A stretch of DNA of 7,424 bases from contig DOMV01000266.1 of assembly GCA_003509805.1 (NCBI GenBank), forward strand, positions 1 through 7,424, in the 5' to 3' direction. Below, piece by piece: positions 1-5,500 of the stretch. The notes beneath the pieces are model-generated. The model worked only from the letters and a program-made list of their open reading frames with translations, made no database searches and was not told where the DNA came from. Both the position numbers and the translations under genes were made by a program. The stretch is from Planctomycetaceae bacterium. Its GTDB lineage: Bacteria > Planctomycetota > Planctomycetia > Pirellulales > Thermoguttaceae. Position 1 is the stretch's first letter. Every line of letters starts with the position of its first letter.

Positions 1-63
1 CAACGACTCAACCGGCTACGGTATACAGTATATTCGATCAACGTCGTCCGATCGTCGCCGGAC
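1..63. other. Short flank downstream of cheX
   Basis: I see no gene in this stretch, which lies just beyond the cheX stop codon on the minus strand. It contains a perfect odd palindrome TATAC-A-GTATA (22-32) and a small 5-bp hairpin GTCCG/CGGAC (46-50 with 59-63) abutting the cheX stop. The hairpin has no T-tract on either strand, so it is at best a weak terminator candidate. Confidence 0.4.
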
Positions 64-624
64 CTATCGAAGCTGCATCAGAGAACAGGTCACCATGAAA
101 AGCCGGTCGTCGATCGAAAGCGTGTCGGAATCGTCCACTTCAAAGGTGACGCTCCCGAATTCGATTCCCTTGGTGTAAGCGATGCTGTAATCGCCGCCGA
201 TAATCACCGAAGGAATCGTAATGGTCGAAATCATCCATTGCGGCGAATTGACAAGCCTCGACTTGACGCCGCCGGCAATGATATTCGTCAGTTCGCCGAT
301 TCCGTCGACGACCTGCGAATTGACCGTCGCAAACTCGTCCTGGAGCAAACCGGAGACCGAAAGGGTCGCGACACGTTCCGGCAGCGAAATGGTCATAAAT
401 CCGGTCGCTTTTCCTCCCATGCCGATCATTCCGGTAATCAGGCATTTGGGCAATTGCGTCGGAATGCGCGTCACGCCGACGACGCGCACCGTCAACTCGC
501 ACATTTTGAAGGCGTTTTCCACGGAGTAGATCAGTGGATTGACAAGCTGCTGGTTGACGGAAAGGCCACGAATTCCGCAATCAGGGGGAGTGGACGGAGC
601 GGACGGGGCGGACGGAGTGGACAT
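64..624 (-). CDS. cheX: Chemotaxis protein CheX (CheY-P phosphatase)
   Basis: This 186-residue cytoplasmic protein belongs to the CheC/CheX/FliY phosphatase family, which removes phosphate from CheY-P and so resets the signal to the flagellar motor. Visible family features are the opening VNPLIYSVENAFK helix (28-40), the central strand with a G-x-x-x-G-F-M-x-I pattern (70-80), and the signature VDGIGELTNIIAGGVK (106-121). In that signature E111 and N114 correspond to the catalytic Glu/Asn pair of CheX. A second conserved stretch is IPSVIIGGDY (137-146). The core matches the usual length of about 155 residues. The extra 22 or so N-terminal residues are a Ser/Thr/Ala-Pro repeat (residues 2-13) encoded by a 9-bp tandem repeat. 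The ATG start at 624 has only a modest Shine-Dalgarno (CAGGT about 10 bases upstream). A start after the repeat is possible but no better Met precedes the core. It is divergent from the tRNase Z gene and near fliD/fliS, which fits a motility role. CheX versus another CheC-like protein is inferred from the single E-x-x-N signature. Confidence 0.85.
   Translation of the reverse strand: MSTPSAPSAPSTPPDCGIRGLSVNQQLVNPLIYSVENAFKMCELTVRVVGVTRIPTQLPKCLITGMIGMGGKATGFMTISLPERVATLSVSGLLQDEFATVNSQVVDGIGELTNIIAGGVKSRLVNSPQWMISTITIPSVIIGGDYSIAYTKGIEFGSVTFEVDDSDTLSIDDRLFMVTCSLMQLR
587..622. repeat. 9-bp tandem repeat (4 units) in the cheX 5' end
   Basis: Four consecutive 9-bp units of the form GGAGYGGAC/GGGGCGGAC occupy 587-595, 596-604, 605-613 and 614-622. 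The first and last units are identical. Read on the minus strand they encode the Ser-Thr/Ala-Pro triplets at the extreme N-terminus of CheX. Because the unit is a multiple of three, changes in copy number would lengthen or shorten the N-terminal tail without shifting the frame. Confidence 0.85.
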
Positions 625-653
625 GGTGTTTTACCTGGTTTCGCCGGTTTAAT

Positions 654-693
654 GTCAAGCAACCTTGTGGTCTAGCAACACTGGTCAAGCAAC
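654..693. repeat. Direct repeats GTCAAGCAAC in the cheX leader
   Basis: GTCAAGCAAC occurs exactly at 654-663 and 684-693, and a one-mismatch copy of its last nine bases, TCTAGCAAC, lies between them at 671-679. All three fall between the predicted cheX -10 box and the cheX start codon. The 684-693 copy sits at about the expected transcription start. They could be regulator contact sites or RNA elements; no function is demonstrated. Confidence 0.55.
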
Positions 694-699
694 GCACCC

Positions 700-728
700 A
701 TTGTACACGTTCGCGCGGGGAATGTCGA
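700..728 (-). promoter_or_regulatory. Candidate sigma70-type promoter of cheX
   Basis: On the minus strand TCGACA (728-723, five of six to the -35 consensus) and TACAAT (705-700, five of six to the -10 consensus) are separated by exactly 17 bases. Transcription would begin near 693, giving a leader of roughly 70 bases before the ATG at 624. This is the best promoter-like pair I found in the window. It is not a match to the flagellar sigma28 consensus as I know it. Confidence 0.5.
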
Positions 729-737
729 GACGCCCCC

Positions 738-773
738 CGTTGAAACAACCCCGACCGTTGAAACAACCCCGAC
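738..773. repeat. 18-bp tandem duplication carrying GTTG-AAA-CAAC dyads
   Basis: CGTTGAAACAACCCCGAC is present twice in immediate succession (738-755 and 756-773) with no mismatch. Each copy contains the dyad GTTG-AAA-CAAC (739-749 and 757-767), and the pair is flanked by CCCGT (736-740) and ACGGG (772-776). Relative to the predicted cheX transcription start near 693, the dyads lie at about -46 to -56 and -64 to -74, a typical place for activator binding. The exact repetition is seen; the regulatory role is inferred. Confidence 0.75.
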
Positions 774-909
774 GGGTGTAGTAAACTTTTGTGGGCAGAT
801 GCCGTCCCCAGAACTTCAATAGTTTAAGCAAGAGGGGCGTATCGCACCACATTTTTCAATGCCAAACACCTATTTTGCCCAAACACGCAATAATCTTTTA
901 CTACACCCG
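773..909. other. 137-bp element bounded by 13-bp inverted repeats; possible structured RNA or miniature element
   Basis: CGGGTGTAGTAAA at 773-785 is the exact reverse complement of 897-909. Further complementary blocks nest inside it: TGGGCA (792-797) with TGCCCA (876-881), CG-CCCC (803-809, one bulged T) with GGGGCG (834-839), and AACT (812-815) with AGTT (821-824). The whole could fold as one long interrupted hairpin. I see no credible protein in it and no obvious flanking target-site duplication. It might be a non-coding RNA, a miniature inverted-repeat element, or a cruciform. The left arm begins at the last base of the 18-bp tandem repeat. Confidence 0.4.
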
Positions 910-914
910 GCCTG

Positions 915-948
915 CCGGGCTTGCGACCGGGCTTGCGAAACCCCGGTC
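915..948. repeat. 12-bp tandem repeat with overlapping hairpin
   Basis: CCGGGCTTGCGA is repeated exactly at 915-926 and 927-938. A 7-bp dyad GACCGGG (925-931) / CCCGGTC (942-948) overlaps the second copy. This lies upstream of the tRNase Z gene. It is open in the tRNase Z frame, so a naive gene call from TTG at 921 would translate part of it. I consider it non-coding. Confidence 0.7.
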
Positions 949-961
949 GTTGGTGTAGACT
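933..961 (+). promoter_or_regulatory. Weak candidate promoter for the tRNase Z gene
   Basis: TTGCGA (933-938) and TAGACT (956-961) are 17 bases apart, each matching four of six bases of the sigma70 consensus. Transcription would start near 968, just before the 969-1003 hairpin. Matches of this quality occur often by chance. Confidence 0.22.
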
Positions 962-968
962 GGTCTGC

Positions 969-1003
969 CCGGTCGGTTGCCGGGCCGAACCGAGGCCGAC
1001 CGG
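969..1003 (+). other. GC-rich dyad just upstream of the tRNase Z start
   Basis: CCGGTCGG (969-976) is the reverse complement of CCGACCGG (996-1003). A competing inner stem TCGGTT (973-978) / AACCGA (988-993) overlaps it. The two structures are mutually exclusive and sit 20 bases upstream of the chosen ATG at 1023, so they could affect ribosome access. No T-tract follows, so it is not a typical terminator. Confidence 0.4.
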
Positions 1004-1022
1004 TTTCGCCCGTCGGCGAGCC

Positions 1023-1910
1023 ATGCCGTACGATCCCGCTTTCGAGGTCCGTCATCCGAACAAGTTTTTCATGTCTCCCGATATTCCTTATCGTCAAATC
1101 GTTCATCACGGATTGACCGTCGAAGGATATTCCCGCGCGGCCATGCAGACGTTTTGGCGTCTCCCGGAGTTGAAGCTCGGTTTCGATCTCGGGGCCCAGC
1201 CGTGGGGTTTCATGGGAACTCCGAAGTGGTTCGTATCCCATTCGCACATGGATCATCTGCTTGCGCTGCCGGCTTATGTCGCGCGGCGCCGGATGATGAA
1301 AATGGAACCGCCGAGCATTTATTTGCCGGAAAACGCGGTTGCGAATGTCGAACGTTTGCTGCGAGCCTTTTCCCATCTCGATCGTGGCCGGTTGCCCTGC
1401 GTCTTGCACGGAGTCGCCCCCGGTGATGAAATACCCCTTTCCCGGGAATTGGTCGTTTCGGTGCATGAAACTTTCCACACGTTGCCCTCGGTCGGATATG
1501 TCGTCTGGGAACGACGAAAAAAGCTCAAGGAGGAGTATTTGCATCTTACGCCCGACGAAATCCGCGACTTGGCCGTCTCAGGGGTCGAGGTTTCGGCGGA
1601 ACGTCGCACTCCCAAGGTCGCCTATCTTGGTGACAGCACTCCCCAAGGGTTCGACGCGAATCCGGCGATGTATGAGGCGGAAATCCTGATTTTCGAGATG
1701 ACCTTTGTCGCCCGGCGCCATCGTAGAGCCCGTATCCACAAATTCGGGCACATTCATTTGAGCGACGTCGTGGAACGTCGGGAGAAGTTTCATAACCAAC
1801 TCCTTATTGCATCACACTTTAGTACGCGATATCACGATCGGGAGATCGAGTCGAGCGTTCGTCAGACGTTTCCCGACATGATGGAAGGCCGGTTGATCCT
1901 CTGGTTGTAG
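1023..1910 (+). CDS. rnz: tRNase Z (ribonuclease Z), metallo-beta-lactamase fold, short plant-like type
   Basis: This 295-residue protein is predicted to cleave the 3' trailer of precursor tRNAs, a cytoplasmic two-zinc reaction. The metal-binding signature SHSHMDH (72-78) gives H73, H75, D77 and H78. Further expected ligands are H152 in FHTLPSVGY (151-159), D204 in LGDST (202-206) and H265 in HFSTRY (265-270), the last being typical of RNase Z. E225 in FEMTF and GHIH (242-245) take the place of the Glu/His-Ser-Thr motif of bacterial RNase Z. From recall, the middle (GYVVWERRKKLKEEY, DEIRDLAVSGVE) and the C-terminal GHIHLSDVVERREKF resemble plant short tRNase Z (Arabidopsis TRZ1 type) more than the E. 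coli/B. subtilis enzymes. I chose ATG 1023 because the open frame upstream (TTG at 921) runs through repeats and hairpins. ATG 1071 is an alternative that would give a protein 16 residues shorter. No strong Shine-Dalgarno precedes either ATG. A generic MBL hydrolase is the alternative, but HFSxRY argues for tRNase Z. Confidence 0.8.
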   Translation: MPYDPAFEVRHPNKFFMSPDIPYRQIVHHGLTVEGYSRAAMQTFWRLPELKLGFDLGAQPWGFMGTPKWFVSHSHMDHLLALPAYVARRRMMKMEPPSIYLPENAVANVERLLRAFSHLDRGRLPCVLHGVAPGDEIPLSRELVVSVHETFHTLPSVGYVVWERRKKLKEEYLHLTPDEIRDLAVSGVEVSAERRTPKVAYLGDSTPQGFDANPAMYEAEILIFEMTFVARRHRRARIHKFGHIHLSDVVERREKFHNQLLIASHFSTRYHDREIESSVRQTFPDMMEGRLILWL

Positions 1911-1918
1911 AAAACTGT

Positions 1919-1969
1919 CGGGCAAACGAAAATCTTGGAAAATCTCGATAAAATTCCTGATTTTGCCCG
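1919..1969 (+). terminator. Hairpin after the tRNase Z stop, possible terminator
   Basis: Starting eight bases after the TAG, CGGGC (1919-1923) pairs with GCCCG (1965-1969), AAAATC (1929-1934) with GATTTT (1959-1964) and GGAA (1937-1940) with TTCC (1954-1957), making a long interrupted stem. No run of T follows on the plus strand, so it is not a classical intrinsic terminator. It could protect the transcript's 3' end. Confidence 0.35.
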
Positions 1970-1988
1970 CCCAGGCCCCCCAAGTATT

Positions 1989-2004
1989 CTATATTGCAGT
2001 ATAG
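1989..2004. promoter_or_regulatory. Imperfect palindrome CTATATTGCAGTATAG
   Basis: This 16-bp AT-rich site is symmetric except for one mismatched base pair (1994 against 1999). The word CAGTATA within it recurs at 26-32 and 2246-2252, each time in AT-rich intergenic DNA. It may be an operator; nothing ties it to a known regulator. Confidence 0.25.
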
Positions 2005-2141
2005 GGCTCTTTCTCTACGGAAAATTCCTTATTTCCCTTCTTTTTCGGGACCGGACCGGCCGATTGAACCGAAGGGGAGAGTTTTCAAACTTTTTAACGA
2101 TATATACCGTAAACGGCATGATCATCCTCCCGCGCACAATC

Positions 2142-2211
2142 GCCTGCCGCCCGAACGATTCGTGTAAATGATTGTATTAACAAGAGTTGTGGGCAAGTGC
2201 GTGCGGCAGGC
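2142..2211. other. 9-bp inverted repeat, 52-bp spacing
   Basis: GCCTGCCGC (2142-2150) is the reverse complement of GCGGCAGGC (2203-2211). Pairing extends inward with two mismatches (CG and AC steps), giving a possible stem of about 14 positions. It is either a large hairpin or paired protein-binding half-sites upstream of fliD. I see no T-tract after it. Confidence 0.4.
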
Positions 2212-2282
2212 AGACTTGACCTAGTGTCCGTTTTCATTGCGTTTCCAGTATATTTGTGATCGGAGCCGTGCCTGAAAGCCGT

Positions 2283-2300
2283 CCGGGAAGACGTTCCCGG
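2283..2300. other. Perfect 7-bp hairpin with GACG loop
   Basis: CCGGGAA (2283-2289) and TTCCCGG (2294-2300) form a perfect stem with a four-base loop. No T-tract follows on either strand, so it is unlikely to be an intrinsic terminator. It may belong to the fliD leader RNA or be an operator. Confidence 0.4.
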
Positions 2301-2341
2301 CTCGTAAAGAACCACTCCTTGCTCTCGCGGTGCGGGTGGAA

Positions 2342-2357
2342 TGATCCCTGAGGATCA
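2342..2357. other. 6-bp hairpin TGATCC-CTGA-GGATCA
   Basis: This perfect short dyad has a four-base loop and lies 42 bases downstream of the 2283-2300 hairpin. Two tight hairpins in succession suggest a structured leader, but a dyad of this size alone is weak evidence. Confidence 0.3.
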
Positions 2358-2450
2358 ACAGAATTACGGGACGGTGGTGTTCATTCGCATGGGAAGCGGC
2401 CCGCAATTGATTTGACCGAGAACCATTACACCGAAAGCGGTTGACATTTC

Positions 2451-2518
2451 CCGAAGCCGACTTTCGAGAAGCCCGTTTTCACGAAGGGGGACCGGGCGGA
2501 AAACTTAACCGGCTTCGG
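2451..2518 (+). promoter_or_regulatory. Foldable fliD leader ending next to the ribosome binding site
   Basis: CCGAAGCCG (2451-2459) is the exact reverse complement of CGGCTTCGG (2510-2518). Inside, GCCCG (2471-2475) can pair with CGGGC (2493-2497), or alternatively GTTTTC (2475-2480) with GAAAAC (2499-2504). The outer stem ends four bases before the likely Shine-Dalgarno AAAGG (2523-2527), which lies seven bases from the fliD ATG. Such a stem could tune translation of fliD; the folding is visible but the effect is inferred. Confidence 0.4.
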
Positions 2519-2534
2519 CATCAAAGGTCCGAAC

Positions 2535-5500
2535 ATGGCAGCAATTTCGAGCACGGCAGGTATCGTTTCCGGGATCGATTACACCTCCATTGTCAATGAG
2601 TTGATTCAAATCGACGCCAGGCCGATACAGCGATTGATTGATCGTACGACAAGACTGGAGAATGAACAGGCGGCGCTCATGGATTTGAGCCAGTTGTTCT
2701 CCCGGATGGCGTTCATGGTCGAAAGTTTGAATAAAAGCAGTCCCTACGAAATGACTTCGGTCACGAGTAGCAACGATTCGATCCTCTCGGCAAGCCGGGG
2801 CAGTTCCGGGATCGTCGGTTCCTACACCTTTACCGCCCTGAAAAAAGCGCAGGGACAGCAGAGCATTTCGACCGGCGGGGTGAAGGATGCGAGCGTCGCC
2901 CTCGGAAAAACGGGGGAAATATCGATCCGCCACGGGAACGATATGCAAAGCGGCCTCAATTACAGTCTCGATGATCTCAACGGCGGCGACGGCATTTCCA
3001 AGGGACATATCCGGATTGTCGACGGAAACGGCAACCGTGCGACCATCGACCTGCGCAATGTGACCACGATCAACGATGTGATCGATACGCTGAACAGCCA
3101 GACGGAAATCGACATCAGCGCCCATCTGGACGGCAATCATATCGTCTTGAACGATCTCAGCGGCGGAACCGGTGTCCTGAAGGTCCAGGAGGTCGGGGGC
3201 GGATCGACGGCCAAATCGCTCGGTCTCCTCTCGCGGAACGACGGCTCGGCATCCCACGAACCGTCCACCAGCGACGACGGTTTGACGATCACGGGCGGCA
3301 GTATCCTCTATATCGGCGTGAACACCCGTTTGAGCCTGCTCAACGATGGAAACGGGGTTGCGACCGAAAAGACGCTGGATGATCTCGTCGTCAAAATCGG
3401 CTACGGAAACGCCGGGGATTTGGTGCGAATCAAACTCGGAACGGTTCACACAAAGACGGTCACCGACCCGAACGATCCATCGCAAACCGCGGAAGTACAA
3501 GAGTTTATACCGCCGAAAACCGTCGGCGACATTCTTAACGCGATCAACGGTTCCGGCTCGGGAATCGTCGCCTCGATTGCGAACGGCGAGCGGCTGATGC
3601 TGACCTACGACAACGGTTACCGCGACGGAGACCCGGAGGGAACGGCGTATCAGAATCTGACCATCGTCAACGCGAATTATACGCCGACGCTCCAAACGCT
3701 GGGATTTTCGAACACGGTGGTCCGCGACGGGACGAGCGAAGGCGTGACCACCCAGGATGGCATGCTTCTCGGGCGTTCCCTGATCGGGTCGTTCACTTCG
3801 GGCCTTACTTCCAGCTTGAACGGCGGGGCCGGCCTCTGGGGCGGCGAGTTGGGATCCATGCTCGCATACGATTCGGGCGGAAAGGCCCAGATCAGGATCG
3901 GCGACCGTACCGGGGACACGGCCGTGATTTCCTTTACCCAGGCGGAGCTTATGGGAAAGGATATGGAAACCATCGAGGGCGCGATCGCGATGTTCAACAA
4001 GAAAATCGCGGAAGTGAACCAACAGCGGGCGGACGGCGGTCTCGCCCCGATCCAGCTCAAAGTCCAGATGAACGCCTCCAAAACCGGGTTCGAGGTCATC
4101 GACTCGGCGGTGGGACGGTTTTCCACGCTTTTCGAGGACATGAGGTTTTCCGAAACGCGCTATTTTACCATTGAAAAAGGCGGCGGTATTCCCCGGGAAA
4201 TTCTGGAAAGCGATTTGCTCCCGGACAGCACCCCGGACGAGGGTGTGCCCGAGGATAAATTCCGGGCCAAGGATCTCGATATTCGTTATTGCACCAAGTA
4301 CGTTCCGGCCGTTCCGCCGGAAGAGGTCCCCGCCGCGTCCCTGCTTCCGGACAGCACGCCGGATGAAGACGTTCCTCCCGGGCAGTACCGGGCCAAGGAC
4401 CTCAACCTGAAATACTACGCCATGGAACGGGTCGCAATCGACGAGGCCGACATTCTTGCCGACGATGTCGCCGACGAGGACGTTCCCGATGGAAAATACC
4501 GTTTCAAGGATTTGAACCTGGAGTATTATACCCGGGACGATCCGGCGGTGATGATTCCCGTGGGCGACATTCTCGCCGACGACGTGGCCGACGCGGACGT
4601 TCCGGATGGCCGGTACCGCTTCAAAGACCTTGAGAAACGGTATTACACCGATCCGATGCCCGTCGAGATCGGGGAAGACCGCATCGTCGAAGATGACGTG
4701 CCGGACGAAGACGTGCCCGAGGGAAGCTACAAACGGGGAACGCTCGATACGAAATATTTCACCGACGGCGTTCCCGAGGAACAACCGTTCTGGGTCGGCG
4801 AAGAATTCATCGTCGACGATCCGGCCGAGCTTACCGACGGGATGTTCCTCCGGTCCGATCTCGACACGAAGTATTTCACGAAGGCCGCGAAAGAAATCGC
4901 CGCCGAGGATATCGTGCCGGATTCCACGCCGGACGACGAGGTGCCCGCGGGGAAGTATCGGGCCAAGGACCTGAACGTCGTCACGATCGATTTCGCACCC
5001 GGGCTCGCGGCCGCGTTCGGGATCGACGGGTTTTCGAATACCGGGAAAATCGCCGGGACCGATGCCGGATTCCAGACGATTTCCTTCAACACGAAACTGT
5101 CCGACCTCAACGGCGGCAAGGGCGTCAACATGGTCGGCGCCTCGATCTCCTTTACCGATTCGACCCGGGTGGCCGATCCGAGAACGGGCAATCTGGTCAA
5201 CAACACGCATATCGTCGACTTTGCGGACGACCGTATCAAGACGGTCGGTGATTTGATCCAGGCGATCAACTCGATAGCGGACCTGAATGTGTTTGCGCGG
5301 ATCAACGATTCCGGCGACGGGATCGTGCTTGAAGAAACGGGCGGCGGGGAAAACGGCCTGGTCGTCAACGATTTCGGAACGTCGACCTTGGCCGCCGAAC
5401 TGGGGATCAACGGCGTCGGCGTCAGGGGTACCGGGGCCATGGGAACCGGTATGGAAGGAAAAACCGTCTACCGGATCGAAGGTTCCTTCTCCAAAAAAAT

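Larger units (their letters stand above)
1911..2534. other. 624-bp gene-free region upstream of fliD
   Basis: No convincing protein or tRNA is present. The first part (about 1920-2110) is noticeably AT-richer than the flanking genes. The stretch holds the dyads listed separately, an 8-bp palindrome ATGATCAT (2118-2125), and a perfect -35-like TTGACA at 2441-2446 that lacks a matching -10 box. Two GG-N10-GC pairs (2189-2190/2201-ish region and 2391-2392 with 2403-2404) are weakly sigma54-like. The fliD promoter is probably here, but I cannot place it with confidence. Confidence 0.5.

Noticed and set aside
738..773. CRISPR-like repeats
   Set aside because: The two 18-bp copies are adjacent with no spacer, so this is a tandem duplication and not an array.
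921..1022. N-terminal extension of the tRNase Z from a TTG at 921
   Set aside because: The added 34 residues would be encoded by a 12-bp tandem repeat and overlapping hairpins and do not resemble the start of an RNase Z. ATG 1023 is more plausible.
870..1544. A 224-codon minus-strand frame overlapping the tRNase Z gene
   Set aside because: It is opposite the conserved metal-binding motifs of tRNase Z and has no recognisable features.
2188..2204. Sigma54-type promoter TGGGCAAGTGCGTGC
   Set aside because: It has the GG-N10-GC spacing, but most other consensus positions fail. Such pairs are frequent in GC-rich DNA.
1935..2406. Small open frames in the region upstream of fliD on both strands (for example 1935-2171 plus, 2094-2315 minus, 2221-2406 minus)
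   Set aside because: They overlap one another, lack good ribosome binding sites, have no recognisable motif and overlap dyads. I treat the region as non-coding.
2441..2469. TTGACA at 2441-2446 as a fliD promoter
   Set aside because: The -35 box is perfect, but spacings of 16-19 bases give TTCGAG, TCGAGA, CGAGAA or GAGAAG, none resembling a -10 box.
2505..5210. A 901-codon open frame on the minus strand opposite fliD
   Set aside because: It lies antisense to a confidently identified fliD, has a composition rich in Arg, Val, Gly and Asp typical of mirror frames in GC-rich coding DNA, and shows no recognisable domain. The strong FliD domains and codon pattern on the plus strand explain it.
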